Below are positions 11,700-24,429 of a stretch of DNA of 64,000 nucleotides, one piece after another (position 1 is the first letter of the stretch; each line of letters begins with the position of its first letter). The notes below the pieces were generated by a model that was not told the origin of the DNA, made no database searches, and was given only the letters and a program-made list of their open reading frames with translations. Both the position numbers and the translations under genes were made by a program. Location: assembly GCF_001640805.2 (NCBI RefSeq), contig NC_066849.1, forward strand, positions 27,175,778-27,239,777, given 5' to 3'. This stretch comes from Lates calcarifer (Eukaryota > Chordata > Actinopteri > Centropomidae).

Positions 11700-11727
11700 T
11701 CCAGCTCTCAGATTAGATCGGACAGAT

Positions 11728-11754
11728 ATGTATTCTCCGCTATGTCTGACACAG
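11728..11754 (+). CDS. nfia: nfia coding exon 1 (residues 1-9)
   Basis: The nine codons read MYSPLCLTQ and are followed at once by the donor GTGAGT (11755). This is the canonical NFI first-exon peptide. As I recall the family, NFIB reads MMYSPICLTQ, NFIX MYSPYCLTQ and NFIC MYSSPLCLTQ, so this form matches NFIA. The intron is phase 0, and splicing to the acceptor at 21122-21123 gives ...CLTQ|DEFHPF..., the invariant NFI junction. The start is in a moderate context (G at -3, T at +4), and no other in-frame ATG explains the peptide. NFIA is a nuclear transcription factor that binds TTGGC(N5)GCCAA as a dimer and acts in glial, neural and haematopoietic development. The exon is too short to appear in an ORF scan. 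Confidence 0.93.
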
Positions 11755-13259
11755 GTGAGTCTGCTTTAAAACTTTTTACCTTCAGTCTAACGGTGTTTCT
11801 CTGTTCACTGTTCTCAGGCCTGTATAGACTCTATAGACCGGTGCTATAGTCTGCAGACTGTCTTCAGTCCGCTGCAGCTGCAGCACATGGCGGACTCCAA
11901 ACTTCCTCTGACCTCCGTCCTGCAGCAGGACCGGGTCTCTCTCTGCACTGCTTTCTTCGTGTTTCTGTCCGCTGCTTGTCGTTAGTTTCTCGGCTGATCG
12001 CACACTCTGTCCCGGCTGCTCCCCCCTCCTCCTCCTCGGAGCCCCGGCCAGCCTGCACCGCAGCTCCGGCTCCGTGTTTGAAGGGGGAGTCACTTCTTTA
12101 TTTCTTTTATTTTTCAGAGGAGGTGCCCCCCCCCCTGCTCTTTTAAAGAGTGAATCTGCGCAGGATCGCTCTGTTTTCTTTGCCCCAGAAACTTTCCAAC
12201 TGTGGCAGCGACATGTTCTGACCTCAGCTCCACAGACAGACAGACATGCATGTGCAGCTGCGGCAGCGTGACAGGCTTTAACTCATATTTACAGCTTGTT
12301 TCTCTGCTGTTTCTTGTTGCTCTGCGCGAAAGTCGCGTCGTAAATGCGCAAAAAGAAGCGGCTTCGTGCAGCCTGACGCAGGATCAGTGCGCACGGGGGA
12401 GGATGAAGGGGCTCGTCAGCTGCGGGGTTTTGGGTGGGGGGGGGGGCTGCTTGTGTCGAACAGTTGAGGTTGGTCCAGGTCTGTAAAGTGAGGGTGACTG
12501 TGGTCTTAGCTGCTCCTGCTGCTCCTGCTGCTGAGGCCTCACACAGGAGGAACCTCAGGCCTCAGATCTGTCTCTGCAGAAACAACATAAACCAAGTGTT
12601 TGTGTCAGAGGTGACCTGAGGTGACAGCAGACCTGCAGCAAACACAAACTCTCATCACCCAGCTCCAAACACGACGATATTCTCTACCTGACAAACTGAT
12701 GACTGAGCCTCCTCTTATTCCCACTCCTGATCCCAAATCTGATTAAAAGCACTTTGCATATTTATCCACCACTAACATAAATCTGACCCAATTTCCCTCT
12801 TAAAAAAAAAAAATCCCTTGTTTTTACTGCAGGGTTGCGTTCAGGGTCAGAGGTTAAAACAGGATTTAAGAGCTTCTGTTTTTTGGGTGTGACCTCATGG
12901 AGATTTTTGCTGCAGATTTAGTTTTTCCTCCTGTTTCTGAAATTAACCACAGCTTCCTCTAACGAGAATTAAAATGAAAATGATAAAACAGAACAAATCA
13001 CATGAAATTTATTGAAGCAGTTTTGATTTTAGCAAATATTTAAATTAATCAGGCGATCAGAAATAAATTTATTCTGAGGGAATGAAATGAAACGTCACAT
13101 TTAATTATTTTTAACTGAAACACATTTGTTTTTTATATTCCAGAAAAGATGTAAATTACTGATGTTTAATTCTAATTCTTTATAAATCAGGAGATTTATT
13201 GATCCAAGCTGGAAATAATATTCAGTCACAGTGAGAGGAGATAATTCACCGGCTCTGGA

Positions 13260-13260
<1 letters not shown>

Positions 13261-13300
<40 letters not shown>
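13261..13300. repeat. (CA)20 microsatellite
   Basis: A perfect CA dinucleotide array in nfia intron 1. Confidence 0.95.
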
Positions 13301-13304
<4 letters not shown>

Positions 13305-13973
13305 AATAATTTTCTAAAAATAATTTGGCATCTTGATTTTCTGGTTGAGGCTTCAGTCTGTTTTCAGTGGCGTCTGAAGACGAAGTGAAGCTGCAGGAAC
13401 CAACAAGAGCTTTAACGTTTTTAATCTGATTATCAGGCAGTAAAACCAATAATCAGCAGACTGAGTCCTCACTGTACAAATCCTGCTCAGAGAGGGGGGG
13501 CAGGAAAAAATGTGTTTCAGAGGTCTGAGCAGATGTGTGCTGTGGATTTTAAATTCTTCATCCAGCAGACGTTTTTTTTTCTCTGCTCGTGTTTAATTAG
13601 CGAGTCGTTTCTTTTGCTTTAGTTTCTGATATTTCTGATATTTTCCCTGCGTTTGAACTCGAGTGGTTTCTGTACGAGCTGCCGTCCAGAGATGCTCCTC
13701 AGACATTTTTATCCAGCGTCATGGTCCTGGACCAAACACCAGGTTTTTATTTGACATTAAAACATTTAAATTTAGATTCATATTTATTTGAAGTGATTAT
13801 TGGTCTCAGAATCTCAGGAACAGTCAGCGTCAGGCCTGAGAAACCTCCCGTCAGCTCAGCTCTCTGACCTGACTCTGGTTTTTTGGATGTGGAGGATTTT
13901 CTGCTGAAATTTGAACAAATCTAAAGAAAAATAAATCAGTCAGTGACGTAATCGTCTGCTTCGTGCTCCTCGG

Positions 13974-13987
13974 CCAGCAGGGGGCGC
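13974..13987 (+). promoter_or_regulatory. CTCF consensus site
   Basis: CCAGCAGGGGGCGC matches the CTCF core consensus CCASYAGRKGGCRS at every position, + orientation, in nfia intron 1. This is a strong sequence match, with occupancy unknown. Confidence 0.6.
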
Positions 13988-14779
13988 CCTAAAACGAAAT
14001 CATTCATTCATCGTAACTTTTTAAAGATGCACTGGTTTGTTGTGGCTTGTGGTGATTTTGTTTAAGGTCAGTAAACGTCACATTATTTTATAGCTGGAGC
14101 TGAATTTGTGTCTTTTTACGGTAAGGTGAAATCAGGACAGTTGCTGTTGTTGCAGGTGTTGTTGGCTGTTTTGACCTTTTATTGGTTTTAAAAAGAAGAG
14201 GGCAACTCGCAGACGTTTGGTCACAGGAGCAGAGGAGATTCTCGACCTCTGTTGAAATCTAAACAGGAGCTTTGTTGTTTTTTTTGCACCAAAAAGAATC
14301 AGAATGTTTCCAAACGTGGCTGAACTCACATGTTTTGATTTATTTCAGGACTTAAAGGAAACTGATAAATCAAACTGACCTCTCGTAGATTTTTTATGCG
14401 ATGGAGAAACGATCCTGAGTCTGAACAGACAGAACCAGTGTGAAATATTGTGTAAACTTCCCTCTGCTTCGTTCCTCTGGTTCTGATTCTTTGGTTTTGA
14501 TCGGTTTGTCGGTTGGAGGTGGATTCAGGGGGATCAGACAGTCCCCTGGTCTGGCTCTGAACGATCTTTGGTTTGGCCTGTTTGTCCAGTTCGTATAAAT
14601 CTTCATCCTCGGTGTGTTCGCCTCCTCCTCCTCCTCCATCACTCGGCCGTTAGCCTCAGCCGGGCCTCGCCGGCGAGCCGCTGAGCCCGAGCGACACGCC
14701 GATAATTCCCTCAGTGTGTCGGTGTGGGTGTCAATAGACGAGGGAGAGGAGGGGGAGGGAGGGGACACAGGGAGGATTA

Positions 14780-14875
14780 CCATTATTGCTCCCCTAAATG
14801 ACTGTTATTCAGGGGGCTGTTGTTACAGGCCTGTTATTTGGACCCCATTACATCTGTCACCAAGGTGCAGAGGGG
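14780..14875. promoter_or_regulatory. Candidate conserved non-coding element, intron 1
   Basis: Complex non-repetitive sequence carrying ATTACCATTATTG and GTTATTTGGACCCCATTAC, following a purine-rich stretch. It has no coding frame. It resembles enhancer-type conserved sequence, but alignment would be needed. Confidence 0.3.
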
Positions 14876-15599
14876 GGAACGTGTAAAACCCTCCTCAGTC
14901 CGGCTCAGCTCAGACTTTCCCCCCTCGCAGGTTTAGAAACGCCGATTTCCTCGGAGGGAAATCTCTAAAAGAAAGAATGACCCCAAAAGAGACGAAGAAA
15001 GAACCCCGGGGAGCCGCGTCACACGTCCGCCTCAAAAAAAAAAACCCTCCTCACCGAGGTTTAACCAGGCGGCCTTTTTTAACTGAGCTCCGAAAAATCA
15101 AAAGAGAGCGAAGACTTTCACCTGTTTGTAATAAAAAAAGAGCTTGAATTTAGTGTCAGACTGGTTCGGTCTGCAGCTTTAAGATACAGACAAATTACTG
15201 ACTGAATAAATTCCAGAAACAAGAGAAAGTGCTGTGGGAACAACACTGGGATTATCTCACAGCAACTGGCTGAAATTTTATAAAATAAACCAGAGACAGA
15301 GCAGATGTGAGGAGAGGTGACTTGTTCAGAAAGAACTGCAGAGCTGACGTCAAATTAAAAAACAAAAAACAGAACTTAGTTACAGCAGCTGAAAAACCTC
15401 ATGTTTGCTGAGATCATTTTATTTTTCCATCACCAATCAATCAATATTTTCTCTGTTAAAGGGTCATTTCCTTTATTTTTCCTGCTCTGCTCTGTTATTT
15501 CAGGAAACTGGCACCAAGTGCTCCTGAAACCAGTTGATTATTTGAGCAGAGATGTTGAATTTGATCCAGTTTTAGGAGCCAGAAACCGGTTCTGACGCT

Positions 15600-16230
15600 C
15601 AAATATAACATAATCTGTCATTATCTGTTAGTGAGAGATTAAATTTAATGTTTTAACAAATTAAACAGCATTACATCGAGATAAGTTCATATTTCCAGCA
15701 CAAATCAGCTTGTATGGATATTTTTTTTTTATTCCAATGAAGCTGTCTTTATTTTTTCTAGATATTTCTACCAAATCCCTGCAACAACAGAAGCTGTACA
15801 GAGAATAACAGCTGATTTTTCTCGTTCAAATATGAGACTGTTGTTTAAAATGCACAAATTCTGCAACTGAACCTGCGTTAAATGTTCTAAAATCTAAATC
15901 TCTTGATGTTTCCCACAATAAGCCTCCAAAACATTGTTTACGTGCAGATAATTTAATATTTCCAACACAAAATCGGCTGGTATCAGTAATTTTCTTGATT
16001 CCAGTGAAGCTGTTTGTTTTGTTTTGTCTTATTTCTTAATTATTTGATCAAAAAAAGCTGAGTTTTATTTAGTTTTATGGTTTTAAAGCTCAGAATTATA
16101 CGAAAATATTTGCAGTGTACGACAGAGGAGCAGAAAAGTCCAAAACAACAGACATCAGTTTGACATAATTTCATGTTTCCATATAAATCAGCTCCTGTCA
16201 GTGGTTTTCTTGAGTCATTTTCTTGACACG
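15600..16230. repeat. Degenerate local repeat array A, intron 1
   Basis: Three diverged units share ATTTCCAGCACAAATCAGCT-type starts (near 15690, 15958 and 16172). The first two also share ATTCCAGTGAAGCTGT-type words. Spacing is roughly 215-270 bp. It may be a decayed tandem satellite or repeated insertions of one element. No coding content. Confidence 0.5.
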
Positions 16231-16849
16231 GTGCAGAAACAGGATTATTTTGTTTCAGAAAAAAAAACATTCCTGAGTTGGAGCTGAGAACAAGAGGGAT
16301 TATCTCACCCCGCTGGCAGAGAAAAAGCTCGTTTTTTAAGGCTGAATATGAGACCGAGTGACTTGTTAAGTGGGATTTTGTTTGCGGCGGACAGACAGAG
16401 TGTGAAAAAAAAAAGAAAAGAGGGAAGCGGCGTGGCGGAGGGACGACGGTGTGAGCGGGTCAGGAAGCTGCAGAAAGAAACGCTGCACTGGGCTGTGAGG
16501 AATGTTGGTATGTGGCTCCAACGAACATCCAGAGCCGCCGAGCTGCAGATCCACTGTGGAATGTGTGTTTGTGTGTGTGGAGACGAGGCTGAACACATCA
16601 TCCGTCCAGCAGCCGCTCGTCGTCCTAATAACCGCCCGAGGACACACACACACACACACAAACAGAAACACATCTCACTCCAAACAGAAACCACAAATAA
16701 CAAAAGGCGGTGTTCTCGGCCGTCCTGGAGTGAGATTTCAGAGCTCAGAAAAAGCGGCTGCAGGTTTGGCTGCAGAGCTGCTGGAGGCGCTTTTGGAGAC
16801 AAACCCATTCGCCTGGACCGTCTCCAAGAAGAAACAATGTGCTGTATTC

Positions 16850-16935
16850 AGACCCCTTGACAAGGGAGGGTGAACAATGTTATATAAAAAAAAAGGCAAT
16901 GCAGCTGGCGCTCTAATGCACAGCCTGTAGATACA
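16850..16935. promoter_or_regulatory. Candidate conserved non-coding element, intron 1
   Basis: Low-repeat sequence with a SOX-type AACAAT (16873-16878) and GCAATGCAGCTGGCGC, which contains an E-box CAGCTG and an NFI half-site-like TGGC. Regulatory role is inferred from texture only. Confidence 0.3.
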
Positions 16936-17469
16936 GTTTCCTCTTTAGCGTGAGAGCTCCGAGCCCAAAGTTTAATCTGGGAGATGAGATTTGACATAAA
17001 GATTTTCTGACACCTCATTTCGGAAACAAAACTCCTCCTGAACTTTCTGTATTTTTTGAAATATTTAACCCCAAACCTCAAACTTCCAGCTGAACCCAGA
17101 AGATTCTCAAATAAATAAAACATCATGAAACTCTGTGAAAGTTTAGCAGATCTCCGACGTCTTCGAAGCCTCTTTCCAAAACTTAATGAATCTCCTCCTC
17201 CGTCGTCCACAAACTTTCCAAACCCCTCGAATGAACAAAGACACTCTGTACATTTAGATTAAACCTCACACACGTCAAGCTGCTGCCACTAAGACACTCT
17301 AGAGAAGAAAGCGTGGATTAATCTGCCGCTGAAAATAGTTCCAAACAAATGTTTGGTTTGTTAACTTTCAAAAATCTCCTTCTTATCAAGTCATTCTGTC
17401 TTTATTCGGCTTTAAAGTCTCGTTTTTCTTAGAATAAGTGAAACAAACTGGCTGTGTGGTGAGATTTTA

Positions 17470-18090
17470 CAAACTGTTTCCAACAAGAATCAACTGGTTT
17501 CAAGGATTTTCAAGGATTTCAAGCATTAGTCTGAATATTTTCCTGATGTCAGTTTCTAGAAAAGAGCTGAAAGCTGGAAAGATCTCGAAATATTTTCTCA
17601 ATTTCTCACTCATCATAAGAAAACCAGGTTTTTTTCAGGACTGAACGACTTGAACTTTGCAGTTTTTGCTGTAGAAATGTTTGCGACAGCAGTGGGAGAT
17701 CCTTCAAAAGCAAAAGTACTTATTTTCATAAAACCAACTTTCATTGTTCTAAACCTCTGATGCCAGTTTCTGGAAAAGAGCTGAATCAAGCTGATTTCTG
17801 TTGGAAAGACGTTGAAATATTTTCTGAATTCTCCATTGTTGAGGTTTTTTCAGGACTGTGCGACTCTGCTTTTCTTTAAGTAAAAACATTTGTGAGGAGT
17901 TGGAAATACTTTAGAAGCAAAACAACTTATTTTCATAAAACCTACTTTCATTGTTCTAAACCTCTGACGCCAGATTCTAGAAAAGAGTTGTTGGAAAGAC
18001 GTCGGAATATTTTCTAAATTTCTCAGACATTGAGGTTTTTTCAGGACTGAACGACTTTCAGTTTCTGAAAAACAGCTGAAACGTGCTGAA
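17470..18090. repeat. Degenerate ~210-bp tandem array B, intron 1
   Basis: About two and a half units share TTCTAGAAAAGAGCTG, TTGGAAAGACGT, GAAATATTTTCT and TTTTTTCAGGACTG in that order. The anchor word occurs near 17554, 17766 and 17973, giving a period of 207-212 bp, with a partial fourth copy near 18058. The units have diverged substantially. Confidence 0.75.
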
Positions 18091-18361
18091 ATAATCTCAC
18101 TGCAGCTCGCCAGATTTTTTTTCAAGAAACAAGGTTTTTATAGTCGTAGAATTATCAGGAGATTTTTTTGCAGTGTAGACTTCTGTGTCTTTGTGTTTGG
18201 CTTCGACAGACGGAGTCAGAACGTTTCAGCCTGTTTCAATTAGAAATCGACTTCTGTGAAGAATTTTTATAGAAGCGAACGTCTTTATCTGGAAACTGCA
18301 CTGCAAAAACCTTTCAACTTTAAGGACTCGTATGTAAGATTTTTTGCAGTGCACACTTGCA

Positions 18362-18364
<3 letters not shown>

Positions 18365-18393
<29 letters not shown>
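18365..18393. repeat. (TG)n microsatellite
   Basis: A perfect TG array immediately upstream of a candidate conserved block. Confidence 0.9.
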
Positions 18394-18396
<3 letters not shown>

Positions 18397-18482
18397 CCTA
18401 TAATGTAGTATCCACATGCCACCCCAGTCAGAGGCATTTGCACGTATCAAGATGTGTGAGAGCCTCTTTGATCTATGAATAG
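18394..18482. promoter_or_regulatory. Candidate conserved non-coding element, intron 1
   Basis: A complex block after the TG array, with a TCF/LEF-type CTTTGAT (18466-18472) and GCATTTGCA. No ORF. It could be a WNT-responsive intronic enhancer, but this is inference. Confidence 0.3.
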
Positions 18483-19784
18483 TCGAGTTTTTTTTTTCAA
18501 TACGTGGCTCAGGAGGAGGAGGAGGAGGAGGAGGAAGAGGGGGAGGAGGGGAGAGAGGCTGGAGGCCCTCCCCCCTCCTCCTCCTCCCGTCCTGCTCAGT
18601 AACCCTCTCAGGGGTTTTATCCAAATAAGAAATGTTCCATGAAGATGTTTTCTGTCCGTCTGTGTTTTTCCTTTTCCCCCTTCTCGTCGTCTTCATTGTT
18701 TCTCGCTGATGAAATCGTCGCTCCTGGGTTTTTTCTTCTTCTTCTTCTTCCTCCTGTGTTTAGACGAAACAAACTGAAATCACAGGTTTTCATTTCCAAA
18801 CCCTGAAAACCAACTTTCAATGCAAAAAGAAAACAACAGGAAATATTTATAGGCTCACACCAGTGTTTCTGCACGACTGCAAATCTAAATCATGAATCTC
18901 TGCAGCCGTTGTTTTCCATTTATTTTCATCCATTTCTATGTTATAAAATCAGTTTTTAGCACACTGAGTTAAACCTGCTTTACTGTGTTGTTTCATTAGA
19001 AAAGTCAGCCCTGAATGCTTGAGATTAAAAACAGCAGAAATATAAGATCAGCCGAATTCAAAGTCTCTTAAAGTGCATTTTTATATTTTAATGAAATAAA
19101 TGGAAACTAATTTCAATGATAAATAATCACCAGTCATATAAAGGTCACATGTTTTGTGGTACATGAGCTGAAATCTGCACAGACTCTGTAACTGAGGAGG
19201 AAAAAACACAAACCTAAAATATTAAAGTTATTATAGTTCCTGATTTAAATCATCATTTTGTTCATTTTATACCAAATCTTTTTCAGATAAACTTCTTGTT
19301 TTGCTTTTGCATTTGACAAACTTTGCTTCTTTTGAGGAATTAAAACAGATTATTTGACATTTCTTAAAGTGTCACTGTGGCGTTTGGTGTCTTTTCCTGA
19401 CTGCCTGAAACAAGAAGCAACTTCACTGGGAAAAAAAAAGATTTAAAAACGAACAATCTCCTCACACTGACGGGATGTTTCCTCGCTTTAGTAAAACTCA
19501 CGTTTCTCGGGTTGAATTTGAGACGAGTGTGGAAACTAAAGCAGTCGGAGGTTTTTCAGAAAATATCCCAGCTGCTGTTTTATCACCTCAACGAGCTGTA
19601 ATAACATTTTAATTTCTCCTGTCTCCACCTGTAGTAACTCCTCCTGTAGCTGTGCTTGTTTCTCCTCCTCGCTCGGCCTCTTGTTTGTGTCTGATGTGTT
19701 TGTTTCCTGGCTCGGGCCGGCCTGGATAAGCCTGGGTTTGTGGTGGTTTTGGGTTTGGGGTTTGTGGGGAGGAGGAGGGAGCAG

Positions 19785-19945
19785 GTGTAACCAACCAACC
19801 CCCGGAATTGGGTCTAATCCACGACATGCCGTCTAACCGCATTCCCACCCTAATAACTGTGCAGCTCTCATCAGCCCAAAGCCACATAATGCACCTTTAA
19901 TACACCTTTAATCCTGCACATGATGATCTGAGCTCGGTGCAGGAA
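19785..19945. promoter_or_regulatory. Candidate conserved non-coding element, intron 1
   Basis: Complex sequence with GTCTAATCC, CCTAATAAC and tandem CCTTTAAT words (homeodomain-like). It is bounded by G-rich simple sequence on both sides. No coding frame is convincing. Confidence 0.3.
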
Positions 19946-20339
19946 CCGGCCCCGTGTCGTCGCCGTCGTTTGTGCTCGGTTTCCCTCCGCTCGGCTGCCG
20001 GTGGTCGGCCTCTCGGTTGGTTGTTTGTTTGGTGTGTTTTTCGGTCGGTTGGTGTGTTTTCTTTTCAGGGTGGGAGGAGGGGGGAGGAGGAGGGGGGAGG
20101 CTGGTTGGTTGGCAGACCCCCACAGACCCACATTCCTGCCTGAGAGCCAAGAAAAGAGGCGAGACAGGCTGAGCTGACACTGAAGAGTCTGTGTGGTTCA
20201 GAGAGACGCTGCCGAAGCCTGAAGCTGCACAAACTCTGTTTATCTCCGTTTCCTTTAAACCTGAAGCCGAGAAGCTTCTCTCTCATTCATCTGCTTATTA
20301 TTTACAGCAGGAAAATCAGCTCTTCTTTCAGTCCTGACT

Positions 20340-20760
20340 CACTCTCTTCCTTTCCTCTGCCTTTCCTTTGTTTCCTTCCTCCTTCCTTCCCTCCTTTAAT
20401 CCCTCTCTACTTCTCGTTTCCTCTTTTTTCCTTCATTCTATATTTTTTCTTGTTTCTTTCTTTTCTCCCTTTAATTCTCTATTTTTCTTTCTATGTTTTC
20501 TCCTCCTCTTCTTTTTTTCTTCCTTCTTTCCTTTGCTTCATTTTCTTCCTTTCTTCTGTGCTTCCTACTTTCCCTCCTTGTTTCCTTCTTTTCATCCTCC
20601 TTTAATCCCTCTGTACTTTCTAAATTTCCTCTTTCCTTCTCTTTTTCTTCTCTTGTTTCCTTCCTTTTCTCCTCCTCTACTCTCCAATATTTGTCTATTT
20701 TTTGTTTATTTCCTTCCCTCTTTTCTACCCTCTCTCCTCTCTTTCTTTACTGACTTTAAT
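20340..20760. repeat. Polypyrimidine tract, intron 1
   Basis: About 420 bp of almost pure C and T on the + strand, roughly 360 bp upstream of the exon 2 acceptor. It yields the spurious Phe/Leu/Ser-rich frames seen here. It might affect splicing or form triplex DNA. Confidence 0.85.
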
Positions 20761-21039
20761 ATTTGGAAAAAATCAAGCTGAATTATTCTGGAAACTGGTT
20801 GAATTTATCTCCTCTTGTTGGTATTTTTTTATTGTCGTTGTAAAAAACTAAACCTTTAGGACATATTTACCTTACCGTGTGTTGAGAACAAACTCATGAA
20901 CTTTGTGTTGAGTTCTCATGAAGATCCCAAAGTTTCCACAGACATTGAATCTGTCAGGCTGAATGTTTTATCTGTGTGACACTGTCAGAGAGAGAGTGGA
21001 ATAAGCTGATTATTTCAGTCATAAATCTACTGGAGGTGA

Positions 21040-21687
<648 letters not shown>

Positions 21688-21819
21688 TGATGTGATGCTG
21701 AAGCTGCAGTTATGTTGAGATGTGAATGTCGACTGCAAACACCATCATAGCGCCAACAAACAAGCTCAAAGAACGCGACACACCACATCTGCGTGTGACT
21801 GAAACATGTGTGATTATCG

Positions 21820-22465
21820 CAGGTTTTGTTTTACAGATTTGGCTTTTGTTCTTGGATTTGCAGTTGTAGCTTTTGCAGCCTTTCAGACCTTTAATCCTCT
21901 ACATTTCTAAATATTTGTCGAATTTCACAAGAGTTTTCACAAGTACTGTGGATGAATATAGTTTTTCTGTAGGCTAGCATTTTCACTCTTACGTTTTTGT
22001 GGTCCCAGAAATCGAGTGTTTGGATACAGATACATTGACATGGCCGAAATTAGCTTACACAGAAGCTGAGACGTTTGAGTCTTTAAATCTGTCAGATGAC
22101 CAGTTTCTTGCAGGTTTCAGTTTTGTTCCTTTCTCAGTTGGAAAAGGTTGTTTTTATTTGTTCAGCTTTTGGCTTCTCTTCTTGGGTTTACAGTTGCAGA
22201 TTTTGCAGCCTCTCAGAATTCAGACTTGATAAACTTTTCATCTTCTAAATATTTAGCAAATTTCACAAGTTTTCGTACATATTGTGGATAAATATTACAT
22301 TTCTGTAGGCTAGCATTTTCGCTCAGAATTTCTACGATGAAATTAACCAGAAATCAGGTGTTTGGGTACAGATACACTGACATGGCTGATTTTAGCTGAT
22401 ACAGATGCTGAGAAGTTTGAGTCTTTAAATCTATCGGACGTCCAGTTTCTCGCCGGTTTTCATTT
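21820..22465. repeat. Tandem duplication, ~340-bp unit, intron 2
   Basis: Two diverged units are collinear. GTAGGCTAGCATTTTC occurs at 21969 and 22305 (offset 336), and the CTTTAAATCT anchor at 22081 and 22423 (offset 342). Shared words include ATTTTGCAGCCT, TTTCACAAG and GACATGGC. A partial third start (TTTTCATTTTGTGCC) follows. No coding content. Confidence 0.85.
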
Positions 22466-22479
22466 TGTGCCTTTTTTGG

Positions 22480-22493
22480 CCACTAGAGGGCGG
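22480..22493 (+). promoter_or_regulatory. CTCF consensus site
   Basis: CCACTAGAGGGCGG matches CCASYAGRKGGCRS at all positions, + orientation. It abuts the end of the 340-bp tandem duplication and lies 0.8 kb downstream of exon 2. Confidence 0.6.
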
Positions 22494-22974
22494 GTAATGT
22501 GAAAAGCTCATGCTGCTTTTTGTGCTCTTTAATCCTCATGTTCCTTGTGTTGATTATTACGTGTTATTTACCAGTAAATAAACAAAAATCATGCAATATT
22601 TGTACAACTTAAAAAAGTTGATAGAAAATGTTCTGGTGTCAGTTTTTAGCGAAACACCTCCGCTGGATGTTCGTCTTTAATCTCCAGCGTCAGATCAAGA
22701 ATCGTTGGTGAACTTTTTCCTGTTACGTCTGATAAAACTTCACCTCGACTTGTTTATCTGTTTATCCTCTCAGCGAGTCGCTCTGCGCCTCTCGAGTTTG
22801 GACGCAGACGAACGTGTTATCTGCTGCAGACAGCCATAATTTCATCAGCGGTCAGTAAAGCAGAAGTCTGAGGAGAGAGAGAGAAAAATGTCTCTGCCAA
22901 AATTAAAAAAATAAATGAATAAACACACATGGGCTGCCCTCGATGAGCAGGTCTGTGTGTGTCTGGGTGAAGCT

Positions 22975-23110
22975 GGCACACCTTTCAGGACGGATGGGGG
23001 ACAAAAAAACACAATTATCTCTGGGGTGATTGCTCAGCACGTTTCCCGATTTCCGGCTGATTCCACGGGAAAATGATTTGGCAGGTTTGGAATATCTGAG
23101 AGAGCGGCGG
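22975..23110. promoter_or_regulatory. Candidate conserved non-coding element, intron 2
   Basis: A complex block with ACAATTATCTCTGGGGTGATT and GATTTGGCAGG, the latter holding an NFI half-site TTGGCA (23078-23083). This is compatible with NFI autoregulation, but half-sites are frequent by chance. Confidence 0.3.
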
Positions 23111-23429
23111 TGGTGGTGGCAGAGACGTGTAGGGGAGACGTTTGGCAGACGCTTTAAATACTTGGCATGGAGCTCCTTCTAAGTTTGTTGGAGCTTTGGA
23201 GTTTTCTTGGAAAAGGAGGACAGTTTCCAGATAGGTGGGTAAAATTATCTTACAAGGTCCACGTTCAGATTCCTTCAGCAGCAGCAGCAGCCGGTCCACA
23301 GCTGACACTGAAATATGACTTTGTCCTTAAAACGTGGGAAACAAATATTTCAACCTGTAGTTTCACATATTTCCTCAATCGATCCTTCACTTGACGAGCA
23401 GTATCACCTCAAGGTCCTCAAGGATCTTT

Positions 23430-23565
23430 CAGTCGTATCACATGATCATGAGCAGGCTCAGACGTCCTTTAATGAGCTCAGAGGAAAAGAAACTCCACAG
23501 TTTTAAATCTGCCTGCTGATGAAGACCATGTGATATTTCTGAAAGGTCCAGAACAGCTAGAAGAT
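23430..23565. mobile_element. Hairpin-type MITE-like repeat, copy 2
   Basis: A diverged relative of 6900-7080. It has a TATCACATGATCATGAGCAGG left arm and a GAAGACCATGTGATA right arm (23521-23535), with shared internal words GAAACTCCA-type and GTCCAGAACA. The arms are less perfect than in copy 1. Confidence 0.5.
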
Positions 23566-23774
23566 GGAGCTTGAGGTGAGATTGTTATGTGCAAAAAAGT
23601 ACCTGAAATTAATTTTAAATATTGTTAGACATTAAGGTTTTTAAGTACAGTTTTTTCTGAGTTCAGACTCTAATAACACGAGGAGGTGTTTTAAGATTTT
23701 CCCTCAGTTCTCGTCGTGTTTTTGTGGAGGTAAAGTTTCAGCTGCGATCCGTCAGCAGACACAAACACTCTGAG

Positions 23775-23905
23775 GCCGAGCTCGTTCTGGAAAGATCTCC
23801 CGACCCTGAACCTTAATTACAATCATTTCCTCTCGCAGACTAAAGCCTCTCTGAGCCCAGAAAGACTGCTCCCATTCTCCTCCTCTGGGTCCAGATAGCC
23901 TCTCA
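23775..23905. promoter_or_regulatory. Candidate conserved non-coding element, intron 2
   Basis: Complex non-repetitive block with CCTTAATTACAATCATTTCC and TCCAGATAGCC (GATA-like). No ORF. Texture-based call. Confidence 0.25.
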
Positions 23906-24429
23906 GCTCCTCATCTGTGTGTGTTTTCGCTCTGCGGTCGCAGTAATCAGCTGTGTGCAGGTTCACACTGAGCTCCCTTCAGTCCGCAGGAGGGGAAAAA
24001 ACTCTGTGGTTTTATTTCGAGGTGGACGTGCAGTCGAGGGTCTTTCAGCTCTGGTTGTTGGCACGGCGTCCGAAACTCTCAGCGAGGTTTTATTTTTTGT
24101 TTGTTTGAATAAACTCGTTTTCATTCTCGTTGTCGTCAGGAACGCAGAGGGGGATAATTTGTGGTGAAGACAGTAGCAATTCCTGAGAATCTGTTTATGT
24201 TTTAATTTTCTCTTCTGCTAAATTTAGGTTTTCTTTTTTCCTTCTTTAAAAAAAAAAAGTGCAACTTTTGCCACCCAGAGCCAGAGTTTTGAAGCCGCCT
24301 CATGATGACAGAGAGTTCAGGACTTGGCAGTTTGTCTCTTTTCAATGAGGTGAGGGGGAGGAAGGCCGAGGCCCACAGAGTTCTCCCCCCTCTCTCTTCG
24401 CTTTCCTCCCCTCCCTTGGTCTCGGCGCA

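Larger units (their letters stand above)
9830..11727 (+). promoter_or_regulatory. nfia: nfia GC-rich promoter and probable 5' UTR region
   Basis: CpG-rich DNA leading directly to the nfia start codon. It contains a (CA)n array at 10019-10049, a 30-unit (CA)n at 10240-10299, a CA/CT/CA compound array at 10465-10524, a (CT)n of about 33 units at 10823-10888 and a further CA array at 11655-11698. No TATA box is evident. The transcription start cannot be placed by eye. The last several hundred bases most likely form the 5' leader and hold short upstream ORFs. Confidence 0.6.
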
